Assembly: GCF_009910365.1 (NCBI RefSeq)
Contig: NZ_CP036423.1
Location: 2,542,001 to 2,606,000, forward strand
Length of the DNA stretch: 64,000 nt
Direction: 5' to 3'
From: Aequoribacter fuscus
GTDB lineage: Bacteria; Pseudomonadota; Gammaproteobacteria; Pseudomonadales; Halieaceae
Below, piece by piece: positions 44,857-53,567 of this stretch (positions within the stretch are counted from its first letter, which is position 1; every line of letters begins with the position of its first letter). The position numbers and the translations under genes are program-made. The notes beneath the pieces are model-generated. The model was not told where the DNA came from and did not search any database. It was given only the letters and a program-made list of their open reading frames with translations.

Positions 44857-45252
44857 TTAACCCAACTCGGTCAACGCAACAAGCGCTTGCTGCGCAAGAT
44901 GAGCCGGCACAAAGATATGATCATGATAATACCCTGCTACCACATTTGCGCTGATGTCACGGCGTGCTAACTGAGCTGACATCGCGGCCGTTAAACCTAC
45001 CGCTTCGAGGCTGGAGTGCACGGTCAAGGTAATACAACAAAACACCGCGTGGTACTCCAAGCCATGCTCATCGGCTACGTCTCTGGGCACAACCAAAGTC
45101 ATGCCCTCGACCTCACGTACCATCGCGATAGGCTGGAGATTTGCGTGATCCCCATACTGCGCATGGGCAAAAGATACAAATACGTACTCGCCAGCAAGCA
45201 GGCTAGGCGCCATGGATTTCAGTAAAGTCGCTAGGTTGGTTTCCCCCGTCAT
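44857..45252 (-). CDS. ACT-domain protein
   Basis: A 131-residue protein of the ACT_7/DUF3-type family. It reads as two small ACT-like halves: YVFVSFAHAQYGDHANLQPIAM and VEGMTLVVPRDVADE, then CITLTVHSSLEAVGLTAAMS and ISANVVAGYYHDHIFVP. Such proteins bind amino acids or other small ligands; the ligand here is unknown. It is a single gene, 66 bases downstream of birA on the same strand. Confidence 0.8.
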   Translation of the reverse strand: MTGETNLATLLKSMAPSLLAGEYVFVSFAHAQYGDHANLQPIAMVREVEGMTLVVPRDVADEHGLEYHAVFCCITLTVHSSLEAVGLTAAMSAQLARRDISANVVAGYYHDHIFVPAHLAQQALVALTELG

Positions 45253-45318
45253 GCTTGTCCTTTCTGCAACTATCTCGAGTCGTGTTATTGGCCTAGCGAG
45301 CTTGCGGTTTTAACACCC

Positions 45319-46293
45319 CTAGGCTTGAGGCCGCAAACTCACCTCGCCGCCATGAAAGCTCTGCAGCCCCAGCGTTGTTTCGATTTGAATCGCGCCGTCG
45401 CGGTCCACACCCCGCTCGGTGCCCGCTATGCGCGCATCACCCATCAGTATATTCACTGGCTGGTCACGGTAGGCATCGAGCGCTTGCCAAGCTTCCCGCC
45501 AAGGTGCAAAGCCGCGCTCCTCCCAGTGTTGGAGCAAGGGCAATACATGATTTAACACACTGGCAATCAGCTCTGCGCGCGAGGGTTTGACGCCCTGCTG
45601 ATACACATCGGTCCAGGCTTGATCAATTCCGTCTTGCGCATATTCAGGCATGTTGACGTTTAAGCCCATGCCCACCACGACGGAGCATGGGCCCGCCATA
45701 TCACCGGTTAACTCAATTAAAATGCCACCTAGCTTTTGCTGCTCGACCACAATATCGTTGGGCCACTTCAGCTGCGCGGTCGCTACACCTAAATCCTCTA
45801 GAGCCCGCACAACGGCAACGCCTATCGCCAAAGACAACCCCTGCAAAGCGGCGGCACCACCCTGCACCTGCCAACCCACCGACAAATACATGTTGCGCGC
45901 GTAGGGGCTAACCCAGGCTTTGCCGCGTCGACCGCGACCCGCCGTTTGCTGCTCGGCGCTAACGACAATGGCTTTACCGGGAATTGCGCGGTCGCTCATC
46001 GCCTCTTGGCAGAGGCGATTGGTCGAGTCGATTTGCTGTAGCACCTGGAGCTCGCCAATCAGGCTTTTGGCTGTGTCGTTAACAGCGCCCAGTACGTCGT
46101 TATCCGTTAGCAAATCCAAACCGCCGACAATGCGGTGCCCAACACTTTTCACCGCCTCTAAAGCTATGCCCGCTTCTTGTAACTTTTGCAGCTGCTTCCA
46201 TATGGCGACTCGGCTAACGCCCGCAGCGTCCGCCAAAGCCTGTCCCGAATGCCACTCGCCGTCGGCTAAAACCTGTAATAATTGCGTATTCAC
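45319..46293 (-). CDS. birA: Bifunctional biotin-protein ligase/repressor BirA
   Basis: A 324-residue BirA. The N-terminal helix-turn-helix (GQALADAAGVSRVAIWKQLQ) can repress biotin genes; the ligase core has QQIDSTNRL, the biotin-adenylate loop GRGRRGKAWVSPY and KWPNDIVVEQQKLGGILIE. It biotinylates acetyl-CoA carboxylase. The C-terminal SH3-like domain ends the protein. coaX is normally close by but here lies beyond about 6.7 kb of other genes. Confidence 0.94.
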   Translation of the reverse strand: MNTQLLQVLADGEWHSGQALADAAGVSRVAIWKQLQKLQEAGIALEAVKSVGHRIVGGLDLLTDNDVLGAVNDTAKSLIGELQVLQQIDSTNRLCQEAMSDRAIPGKAIVVSAEQQTAGRGRRGKAWVSPYARNMYLSVGWQVQGGAAALQGLSLAIGVAVVRALEDLGVATAQLKWPNDIVVEQQKLGGILIELTGDMAGPCSVVVGMGLNVNMPEYAQDGIDQAWTDVYQQGVKPSRAELIASVLNHVLPLLQHWEERGFAPWREAWQALDAYRDQPVNILMGDARIAGTERGVDRDGAIQIETTLGLQSFHGGEVSLRPQA

Positions 46294-46438
46294 GTGCTGC
46301 TCCTGTGTGTAAGCTCAGTGTAGCAAATGTCACGACCCTAGCCCTAGCCTCATCAGGCAAGGTATCTTGCATGTCTCGCCTTGACACGCCAACACTAGGT
46401 ATTCGAGATTAGCAATGAAGGATTAAATCGCATCGCAC

Positions 46439-46804
46439 ATGGCTCAACATACGCGTTTTATTACACCAACTCGCAACGTGCTAGCACTACTTGTGCTGGT
46501 CGTGGGCATCGGTCAGGTGGCCATGCTTTGGCACACGACCTTGGGCTACGACAATTTAATACGCGCCATATTGGGCTTTACCAATATCTTAACGGCTCTG
46601 GGTTTGTTGGGCACATCGCGTTTGCCGCTGTTGGGCACCACCATCATGCTGTCTTGTAGCATCATGTTAGATGCCCAATGGTTCCGATCGGGTACAACCG
46701 ACAGCACCCTCGTATTTAGTCTACTGTGTGTGGGTATGCTGGGTGGACTCGCTCTGGCGATTTTGACTGCCCGAGCGCAAGTCGCAGATTCAAAAGCTAA
46801 TTAA
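46439..46804 (+). CDS. Hypothetical four-helix membrane protein
   Basis: A 121-residue protein with about four hydrophobic segments (residues 14-32, 43-60, 63-76 and 90-111) and a polar C-terminus. No family is recognised. It precedes the Fur-box region of the TonB receptor on the same strand, with 112 bases between. It could be a small inner-membrane protein of unknown role; the start at 46439 is the first good start codon and fits the leading helix. Confidence 0.55.
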   Translation: MAQHTRFITPTRNVLALLVLVVGIGQVAMLWHTTLGYDNLIRAILGFTNILTALGLLGTSRLPLLGTTIMLSCSIMLDAQWFRSGTTDSTLVFSLLCVGMLGGLALAILTARAQVADSKAN

Positions 46805-46829
46805 TCTTATACTCCACGCACGCCAAAGA

Positions 46830-46844
46830 TAAGAATTATTCTCA
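46830..46844. promoter_or_regulatory. Fur box 1
   Basis: TAAGAAT-T-ATTCTCA fits the 7-1-7 Fur recognition model (TGAnAATnATTnTCA) with one mismatch to symmetry. It lies upstream of the FecA-like receptor, beside a second site. Confidence 0.75.
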
Positions 46845-46853
46845 CCCAGTTAT

Positions 46854-46868
46854 TGACAATCATTCTCA
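46854..46868. promoter_or_regulatory. Fur box 2
   Basis: TGACAAT-C-ATTCTCA fits the 7-1-7 Fur model at nearly every position. Its centre is 24 bases from box 1, so two Fur dimers could cover the receptor promoter and shut it under iron-replete conditions. Confidence 0.78.
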
Positions 46869-46916
46869 TTTGCATTTAGATTACACCCATCACAACACAA
46901 TCAGGAATGTATTGCC

Positions 46917-48977
46917 ATGCGCGCCAAAGCTCTACCCCTTTCAATTGCTGCCATTCTTGCCAGCGGGGTCGTAACCACCCAAGCAGATGAAGCCCCCACT
47001 GCACAGGCGGATCGCGCTATTCCGATGCCGGTCATCGAGGTGGTCGGCAAGCGCGTTGACGACGCTAAGCGCTTAACCGGTTCGGTGGTAATGGTCGATC
47101 GCGAGCAAATCGAGGCTATCCAGCCGCTCTCCACTGAAGACGCATTACGCCGCGTACCCGGTATTAACATTAAAAGCGAAGAAGAAACCTCGATAGTGGC
47201 CAACTTTGGCATTCGCGGCTTATCGGCTAGCGAGTCGAAATCGCTGATGCTAGAAGACGGTGTGCCCGTCGCACCGGGTTTATTTATTGGCAACGAGCGC
47301 TATTTCAATCCACGCATCCAGCGGGTTGAAAACATAGAGGTCTTAAAAGGCTCGGCGTCCTTGCGCTATGGTCCCTCGACCATTGGCGGCGTGGTGAACT
47401 ATCAAACCAAAAATCCGCAAGAAGGTGTGCTCATTAGCGCTCGTGCCGGTTCCTACGATATGCGTGAAGTGTCAATCGAGGCCGGTGCCACCACCGTCAG
47501 CGGCGATGCCTTCATGGGCGTAGTGGCCACGCATGCTGAGAGCGATGGCTTCATGAACAAAGGCTACGACATGGACGACGTCATGATCAAAGCCGGGCTG
47601 GCCATTAACGATGCGCATACACTCGGCTTAAAAGTCTCTTGGTACGACAACGACGCCAACATTTCTTATCGTGGCTTGTTGCTGGACGACTATCGCAAAG
47701 GCGCCGAGTACAACCCCGCGCCCGATGACTACTTTTTAACCGATCGCCAAAGCGCCGACGTGAGCCACGAATGGGTTCTTAACAGCCAAGCCACATTAAA
47801 AACAGTGGCTTACTACAGCGAGGTCACCCGCGACTACTGGCGCTACAGCGTCGATACTGCGGCCTCAACCACAGCGGGGCGCTGGGTGTATACCGACGCG
47901 TTAACCGGCAACAACCGCGCCTTCGAGCGCGTAGGTTTTGAATCGCGCTTACAGCTGACCAACACCTGGTTCGGCCTTGATGGTGAAGCAGAGTTTGGCC
48001 TGCGCTATATGGAAGAAGAGTCAAACGACACTCGCATTCGTGCCACGCGCACCGCCGACCGCACGGGAATTAACGACCGTCATCGCGTCGACAGCGCCGA
48101 CGATATGGCCGCGTACGTACAAAACCGCTTCGAAATTAACGACCGTCTGGCCCTAACACCGGGCTTGCGTGTCGAGTCTTACGAACAGCGACGCGTTATC
48201 TTAAGTGACAACAACGCCTCGGCAAAAACCCGCAACACCGAGTGGTTACCCGGCCTTGGCGCGACCTACGAAGTGAACGATGCCGCGCAAATTTTCGGCG
48301 GCGTGTATCGCGCTTTCTCGCCTGCGGCTAATGAGGTCGCTCTGGATGGTCTGCAAGATCAACAGCTCGACGGCGAGCGCTCGACCAACTTTGAATTTGG
48401 CGTGCGCGGCACACAAGGCGCACTGAACTACGAAGTGGCGGCTTTTTACATGGACTTCGACAACCAGGTCGTAACCGGCAACTCTGACCCTAACTTATCA
48501 CAAAGCAACGCCGGTCAAACGACGCATGCGGGTATGGAAGCAAGCTTCGGTTACGTGTTTGGCAATGGCTTTAGTATCGATGCCAACGCCACCTGGGTGC
48601 CAGAGTCAGACTTCGAGACCGGCGACTACCGCGGCAACCGCCTACCTTACGCTCCCAAAGTGTTGGCTAACTTAAGCCTCAACTACCAGCGCGGTGACTT
48701 TAGTGGCGGCGTATTGGTGCACCACCGCGGCGAGCAATACGGCACTCCTGACAACCAGATCGCTTTACCAACCGGTGCGGCGGGCGGCATTTGGGGCGGA
48801 CGCTTAGCTGCCTACACCATTACCGATGCAGTGGCTCAGTACGAAGTTAACAGTAACTTGACCGTGTTCGGATCGGTAAAAAACCTAATGGATGAGCGCG
48901 CCATTACTGGCCTTCGCCAAGGCATCTATGTAGCGCCAGGTCGCAGTGTCGAGATGGGCGTACGTATTCGACTGTAA
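46917..48977 (+). CDS. FecA-like TonB-dependent siderophore/iron receptor
   Basis: A 686-residue outer-membrane receptor. The signal peptide is MRAKALPLSIAAILASGVVTTQA; a plug domain (about residues 40-165) has LSTEDALRRVPGINIK, IRGLSASESKSLMLEDGVPVAP and VLKGSASLRYGPSTIGGVVNY. A 22-strand barrel follows, ending VEMGVRIRL with the hydrophobic terminus required for assembly. Similarity of the plug to FecA points to an iron-citrate or siderophore substrate. There is no FecA-type signalling extension and no fecIR genes nearby. An AGGA lies about ten bases before the ATG. Confidence 0.9.
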   Translation: MRAKALPLSIAAILASGVVTTQADEAPTAQADRAIPMPVIEVVGKRVDDAKRLTGSVVMVDREQIEAIQPLSTEDALRRVPGINIKSEEETSIVANFGIRGLSASESKSLMLEDGVPVAPGLFIGNERYFNPRIQRVENIEVLKGSASLRYGPSTIGGVVNYQTKNPQEGVLISARAGSYDMREVSIEAGATTVSGDAFMGVVATHAESDGFMNKGYDMDDVMIKAGLAINDAHTLGLKVSWYDNDANISYRGLLLDDYRKGAEYNPAPDDYFLTDRQSADVSHEWVLNSQATLKTVAYYSEVTRDYWRYSVDTAASTTAGRWVYTDALTGNNRAFERVGFESRLQLTNTWFGLDGEAEFGLRYMEEESNDTRIRATRTADRTGINDRHRVDSADDMAAYVQNRFEINDRLALTPGLRVESYEQRRVILSDNNASAKTRNTEWLPGLGATYEVNDAAQIFGGVYRAFSPAANEVALDGLQDQQLDGERSTNFEFGVRGTQGALNYEVAAFYMDFDNQVVTGNSDPNLSQSNAGQTTHAGMEASFGYVFGNGFSIDANATWVPESDFETGDYRGNRLPYAPKVLANLSLNYQRGDFSGGVLVHHRGEQYGTPDNQIALPTGAAGGIWGGRLAAYTITDAVAQYEVNSNLTVFGSVKNLMDERAITGLRQGIYVAPGRSVEMGVRIRL

Positions 48978-49059
48978 CTCCGCAAATGCGGTGTGATCGG
49001 TAAGACTCCCACCGCGTTTACCACTACCGCAAGCTCCCCCGGCTGTGCGGTAACCTTTG

Positions 49060-49087
49060 GCCGCGGCCCCCCTGCCGCGGCTTTTTT
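49060..49087 (+). terminator. Rho-independent terminator of the TonB receptor gene
   Basis: GCCGCGG pairs with CCGCGGC across an eight-base loop and is followed by six Ts. It lies 83 bases after the receptor stop. Confidence 0.88.
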
Positions 49088-49109
49088 ATTCAGTATGTTG
49101 CAAGCAAGA

Positions 49110-49412
49110 TCAGCGAATACAAACTGCTTGCAGCTCAATATCCAGGGCCTTCAACACCGCCATTATCGTCTCAAATCTTGGCTTCGCACCAGGCACCAGT
49201 GCCTTATAAAGCGATTCCCGACCCAAACCTGTCGTATTGGCGATCTTAGCCATGCCTCTGGCTCTGGCGACGTGCCCGATCGCGCGCAAGAGCTCGTCGG
49301 TATCGCCGTCGTGTAGCACCAAACTCAAGTACTCAGCAACAGCCTCTTTAGATTGGAGGTACTCGGTTATATCAAAAGATTCTAGTTCGTCGCTATGATA
49401 ACTCTTGGGCAT
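49110..49412 (-). CDS. Addiction-module antidote of the HigA-like family, no toxin seen
   Basis: A 100-residue antitoxin-like protein. The N-terminus ITEYLQSKEAVAEYLSLVLHDGD and the helix-turn-helix ARGMAKIANTTGLGRESLYKAL match the probable-addiction-module antidote family that usually follows a RelE/HigB-type toxin gene. The region upstream (49413-49516) has no toxin frame; the next gene is a divergent VOC protein. It therefore appears to be an orphan antitoxin, perhaps retained as a regulator or an anti-addiction element. Confidence 0.8.
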   Translation of the reverse strand: MPKSYHSDELESFDITEYLQSKEAVAEYLSLVLHDGDTDELLRAIGHVARARGMAKIANTTGLGRESLYKALVPGAKPRFETIMAVLKALDIELQAVCIR

Positions 49413-49516
49413 TGGCCAGTTCCCCTGCTAAGGTATTTATTGCATACGCTCCGTATCCACTGGGATACAATCTCATAATTTACGGTTCCCGCGCAAGCCC
49501 AATATCAGGTACAGCT

Positions 49517-50284
49517 ATGACCCCAATTATCAGCAAACTAGACCACGTAAGCATCGCAGTCACTGACCTAGCGAGCGCCGTAAAAGACTATCAAACCTTG
49601 TTCAACACAACGCTTAACGCCCGCGCATCGAGCACTGAAAACGAGGCCTGGCTTTACACCGGCAACATCTGGCTGCGCTTGCACCAAAGCGACGATGCCA
49701 GCGGCCTACACCACATGGCCTTTGCCTGTAGCGACTGGGCAAACGCCCAGCGACGCATTAAACAGTTTACACTGGCGATCGATGAACCCGCGGCACCAGA
49801 AGCAAAGAGTAGTACAGTGCGCCTAAATCCCGAGCGCACGCGCGGACTATCACTCAGTTTGATGCTACAAGTTGCGCCCTCGCAAGATGCTGTAAAGACA
49901 TCGCGCGACGTCACAGGGCTGGACCATGTGGTCATCAAAACCGCCCAACCCGAACATACCGGATTTGTCTATGGCTCGATATTGGGCCTTGATTGCCGCA
50001 TGGATTTGAGCAACCCAAAATGGGATTCGCGCTTAATTTTTTATCGCTGTGGTGATTTGATTGTCGAGCTTTATCACCCCTTAAGTCGTCGCGAGCAGGA
50101 CGCCCCCGACAGCTTTTTTGGATTGACCTGGCGCGTGGCAGACGTGAACGCAACTCGCACACGACTGCTCGACTCAGGCGTTCTCGTGTCTGAGCTACGA
50201 CCCGGTCGCAAACCTGGCACGGCAGTATTTACGGTTAAGTCACATACGCAGGACGTGCCTACACTGTTTATCGGGCCAGCGTAA
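49517..50284 (+). CDS. VOC-family (glyoxalase-like) protein with two domains
   Basis: A 255-residue protein with a vicinal-oxygen-chelate domain at residues 5-105 (LDHVSIAVTDLASAVKDYQT) and a second at 130-250 (LDHVVIKTAQPEHTGFVYGS). Metal-type residues His in LDHV and Glu in IVELYHP are visible. The substrate is not predictable. I use the ATG at 49517, where the first domain begins; the upstream open frame lacks support. Confidence 0.8.
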   Translation: MTPIISKLDHVSIAVTDLASAVKDYQTLFNTTLNARASSTENEAWLYTGNIWLRLHQSDDASGLHHMAFACSDWANAQRRIKQFTLAIDEPAAPEAKSSTVRLNPERTRGLSLSLMLQVAPSQDAVKTSRDVTGLDHVVIKTAQPEHTGFVYGSILGLDCRMDLSNPKWDSRLIFYRCGDLIVELYHPLSRREQDAPDSFFGLTWRVADVNATRTRLLDSGVLVSELRPGRKPGTAVFTVKSHTQDVPTLFIGPA

Positions 50285-50341
50285 AAAACCACCTATTGCC
50301 AAACGCAGAGTCACAACACTCAGTAGCGCAACAGAAGAATC

Positions 50342-50596
50342 CATCCATACAGTGATATCGAGCAACAAGCGCTCCCGTGGTGCCGATATGTGCACCGCGC
50401 CAACTGGGAGTCTCCCGCGGATCTGAAGCGTGATTTTCGGAGCGCGAGCATCCTTAAAGACGGACGAGCGGTCTTCAATATCCCAGGCAATAAATACCGG
50501 TTAGTCGCGTGGATTAACTACGCCTACAAAGTCGTATACATCCGTTTCATCGGAACACACGCCCAGTACGATTTAATTGATGCGCAAACCGTTTAA
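50342..50596 (+). pseudogene. higB: HigB-type toxin with damaged 5' end
   Basis: From HPYSDIEQQALPWCR through WESPADLKRDFRSASILKDG to GNKYRLVAWINYAYKVVYIR and FIGTHAQYDLIDAQTV this matches the HigB mRNA-interferase family over most of its length. The frame is blocked by a TAG at 50324 and has no ATG before the conserved part. The only start in the conserved region is a GTG at 50390, which would lose about 15-30 N-terminal residues. Another frame upstream reads RVTTLSSATEES, which might be the shifted N-terminus. The toxin is probably inactive or shortened; the antitoxin follows intact. Confidence 0.7.
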
Positions 50597-50613
50597 TCGA
50601 ACAAGAGGTTACG

Positions 50614-50982
50614 ATGGACATACAGCCAATAAAAACTGAATCGGATTATCAGCGAACATTGAGTCAAATCGAGGATCTCATGTCGGCTCAGCTCAACACT
50701 GAGCAGGGCGACAAACTGGATGTATTGGTTACACTAGTTGAAGCCTACGAGACCAAGCAGTTCCCCTTAGATCTGCCAGACCCCATCGAGGCCATTAAAT
50801 TCCAGATGGAGCGGCTTGGTCTCAGTGCTAAGCATTTAGAGCCTATGATCGGGCGCCGCAACCGTGTATACGAAGTATTAAATCGTCGTCGAGCGCTGAC
50901 GCTACCGATGATACGCAAGCTCCACGCAGAGCTGGGCATTCCAGCCGAAGCACTCATCAAACCCATCAAAGTTGCGGCCTAA
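50614..50982 (+). CDS. higA: HigA-type antitoxin
   Basis: A 122-residue antitoxin of the HigA family: an N-terminal helical region (DYQRTLSQIEDLMSAQ) and a C-terminal helix-turn-helix, FQMERLGLSAKHLEPMIGRR with NRVYEVLNRRRALTLPMI. It follows the HigB-like toxin by 17 bases, the normal toxin-first order for higBA. GAGG lies just before its ATG. It appears intact. Confidence 0.88.
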   Translation: MDIQPIKTESDYQRTLSQIEDLMSAQLNTEQGDKLDVLVTLVEAYETKQFPLDLPDPIEAIKFQMERLGLSAKHLEPMIGRRNRVYEVLNRRRALTLPMIRKLHAELGIPAEALIKPIKVAA

Positions 50983-50998
50983 ACCCTAAGCCTTTGGG

Positions 50999-51778
50999 TT
51001 AAGCCCCCTTTGGCGCCCCGGGCAAACCGGCATAGTAGTGCCCTGCGGTCATTCCACCGTCCACCACCAGCTCCATACCCATGCAGTAACTGGCATCATC
51101 GGATGCCAGATAAGCCGCAGCGGCTGCAATGTCCGATGGGTCGCCGGCACGCTGGCTTGGGTAACGCGCGTACGCTTTGTTGACATCTTCGCGCTTGTTC
51201 CCCTGTGGGTTAGACAAGGGCGTGTCGATACCGCCTGGGTGGATAGAGTTTACACGAATACCCCGTGGGCCCCACTCCAGCGCTAACGATTTGGTTAAAC
51301 CTCGCACTGCAAACTTAGTAGCACCGTAAATCGACACCGCGTTCGCACCTTCGAGCCCGTCGGACGAGCTCATGTTAATGACACTACCACCGCGTTTCTC
51401 GAGTAGCGGCAACGCCGCCTGGCAACCGTAAATAACCCCCATCAAATTGACGTGAATGAGCATTTCGATTTGAGCATCGCTGTAGCCTTCAAAGGGCGCA
51501 AAGAACAAGACACCCGCGTTGTTTACCAGAATATCCAAACCACCAAATTGTGCTTCGACGGCATGCATCGCCTTGGCCCAATCGTCTCGCGAGCTGACGT
51601 CTTGGCGCAAAAACTGCGCGCTATCCCCATAGGCCTGGATAGAGCTTTTTCCCAAATCCTCATTTACATCGGTGACCAACACCTTGGCGCCTTCGGCAAT
51701 AAAGCGTTTCACAATGCCAGCGCCAATACCGCTGGCTCCCCCCGTCACTAGCGCGACTTTCCCTTTCAACCGTTGCAT
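50999..51778 (-). CDS. Short-chain dehydrogenase/reductase
   Basis: A 259-residue classical SDR. TGGASGIGAGI is the cofactor site, NNAGVLFFAPF and the catalytic Ser in INMSSSDG are clear, and YGATKFAV carries Tyr-x-x-x-Lys. The C-terminus CMGMELVVDGGMTAGHYY is typical of the large family of 3-alpha-hydroxysteroid/glucose dehydrogenases. The substrate is unknown. It is convergent with higA and divergent from the GPH transporter. Confidence 0.87.
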   Translation of the reverse strand: MQRLKGKVALVTGGASGIGAGIVKRFIAEGAKVLVTDVNEDLGKSSIQAYGDSAQFLRQDVSSRDDWAKAMHAVEAQFGGLDILVNNAGVLFFAPFEGYSDAQIEMLIHVNLMGVIYGCQAALPLLEKRGGSVINMSSSDGLEGANAVSIYGATKFAVRGLTKSLALEWGPRGIRVNSIHPGGIDTPLSNPQGNKREDVNKAYARYPSQRAGDPSDIAAAAAYLASDDASYCMGMELVVDGGMTAGHYYAGLPGAPKGA

Positions 51779-51971
51779 AACTTTTTCCCTGCGTGATTAT
51801 TCTTGTTTTGATTCTACGATGTCCGACCACGTATCGCCATGTGACGACGACCGTGTGACGTGCCAAATTATAGTCCAGATGCGCGTGCACCCATTCATGC
51901 CGTGCTGGGCAATATTCTGCAAGCGCACGCATGAAAATTACAGTACAGTGCGTTAAGCGATAGAGGTGCCG

Positions 51972-53387
51972 ATGACAACAATAACAGCGAATCTTAGAAC
52001 ACAGCTCACCTACGGTTTTGGTGCCGTGGCCTACGGCATTAAAGACAACGGCTTTGGATATTTTTTACTGCTGTTTTACGGCACAGTCGTGGGCTTAGAA
52101 CCCGGGCTGGTGGGCACCGCCATTTTTATCGCGCTGGTATTCGACGCCATCAGCGACCCCATTATTGGTTACTGGTCCGACAACACGCGCTCCCGATGGG
52201 GACGCCGACATCCCTTCATGTATGCCGCTGCAGTCCCTGTGGCCATCAGTTATTGGTTGTTGTGGAACCCACCTGAGTGGGGGCAAACGGGCCTGTTTTG
52301 GTACCTTGTGTCTCTTGCCGTATTAATTCGCACTTTTATCACGCTGTATGAAACACCGAGTTCCGCGTTAATGCCAGAGCTGAGTACCGACTACGCCCAA
52401 CGCACCTCGATTCAGGCCTGGCGTCAGTTTTTTGGCTGGAGCGGCGGCAATTTCATGAGCGTAATGATGTTTGGCTTGCTGCTGGTACCGACCGAGCAAT
52501 ACGCTATTGGTACCCTGAATCGCGAAGGCTACGAAACGTATGGGGTAATCTCATCGGTACTGATCTTTCTGGCCATTATCATCTCAGCGGCCGGCACCCA
52601 TAACCAAATTCCGCATCTACGTGTTCCACCCAAACGTGACCAGCGAGGTCTGGCCGCTATTTTTAAAGAGCTGTTTCAAACACTGGGTGAAAAAAGCTTC
52701 ATGGCGCTGTTCGCCGCCAGCCTGTTCGGTGCTATGGCCACCGGGCTTGCCGGCGCCATGAGCTACATTTTGCTGACCTACTTTTGGGGCTTGTCGTCTA
52801 GCCAAATCTTTATTTACACCTCGCTGGTTTTTATTTCGGCGGGCATTGGTTTGGCGGTAGCGCCCTGGTTTGTGAAGCGCTGGGGCAAGAAAGCGGCGGC
52901 GATTCGCCTAGGTGCCATGGCGTTTTCGGTCGCACCTGCGCCAGTGCTGTTGCGCCTTATGGGCCTAATGCCTGAAAACGGCGACCCCATCCTATTTCCG
53001 CTCATTGCGATCATTAATACCGTCGATCTCGGCTTAATTATCGCCTGCCAGGCCGTGCTGTATTCTATGGTGGCTGACCTAGTCGAGAACAACGAATTGC
53101 GCACCGGCAAGCGCAGCGAAGGCGTCTTTTTTGCGGCTATTACCTTTATTCGCAAAACCAACCAGGGCTTAGGCGCCTTTGCTGCCGGTATTATTTTAAG
53201 CCTGATTGCCTTTCCTCAAGGCGCCTCTCAGGCCGAGGTCTCAGACGAAACGCTTCGAAGTTTAGGTTTATGGCACGCACCCAGCCTGCTGATATTGTGG
53301 TCACTCATGCTGTTTTGCATCAGCCGCTATCAGCTCAGTAAAGACGATCATGAATCGAATTTGCAGAAGCTCAGAACACGCTCTTAG
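51972..53387 (+). CDS. GPH-family sodium:sugar-type symporter
   Basis: A 471-residue membrane transporter with about twelve membrane segments. The N-terminal signature VFDAISDPIIGYWSDNTRSRWGRRHPFMY is that of MelB-like glycoside-pentoside-hexuronide symporters; AWRQFFGWSGGNFMS and DLVENNELRTGKRSEGVFF are also typical. The likely substrate is a sugar, glycoside or a related compound. I choose the ATG at 51972, with GAGG a few bases upstream. A divergent SDR shares the promoter region and may act in the same pathway. Confidence 0.88.
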   Translation: MTTITANLRTQLTYGFGAVAYGIKDNGFGYFLLLFYGTVVGLEPGLVGTAIFIALVFDAISDPIIGYWSDNTRSRWGRRHPFMYAAAVPVAISYWLLWNPPEWGQTGLFWYLVSLAVLIRTFITLYETPSSALMPELSTDYAQRTSIQAWRQFFGWSGGNFMSVMMFGLLLVPTEQYAIGTLNREGYETYGVISSVLIFLAIIISAAGTHNQIPHLRVPPKRDQRGLAAIFKELFQTLGEKSFMALFAASLFGAMATGLAGAMSYILLTYFWGLSSSQIFIYTSLVFISAGIGLAVAPWFVKRWGKKAAAIRLGAMAFSVAPAPVLLRLMGLMPENGDPILFPLIAIINTVDLGLIIACQAVLYSMVADLVENNELRTGKRSEGVFFAAITFIRKTNQGLGAFAAGIILSLIAFPQGASQAEVSDETLRSLGLWHAPSLLILWSLMLFCISRYQLSKDDHESNLQKLRTRS

Positions 53388-53479
53388 GGCTTTAGCATTT
53401 TTCCATCAAAAGCGCTCAGTCCCTCGTGCTTTACGAGTATTACTGTAAATATATCAGACCAGCCACTGCTTGAACTGGA

Positions 53480-53508
53480 TTTACATTTGACGATTAACGT
53501 ACTATAAA
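53480..53508 (+). promoter_or_regulatory. Sigma70-type promoter of the Phd/RelE-type operon
   Basis: TTTACA (53480-53485), a 17-base spacer and TATAAA (53503-53508) lie 59 bases before the antitoxin start. A perfect palindrome follows nine bases downstream. Confidence 0.6.
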
Positions 53509-53516
53509 AAGCATTC

Positions 53517-53532
53517 TTAAAAGTACTTTTAA
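53517..53532. promoter_or_regulatory. Palindromic operator of the toxin-antitoxin operon
   Basis: TTAAAAGTACTTTTAA is a perfect 16-base palindrome at the expected transcription start. Antitoxin or toxin-antitoxin complex binding here would give the usual autorepression. Confidence 0.6.
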
Positions 53533-53567
53533 CCGCACTCAATCGGCACGAGACCTACGAGGAAACC

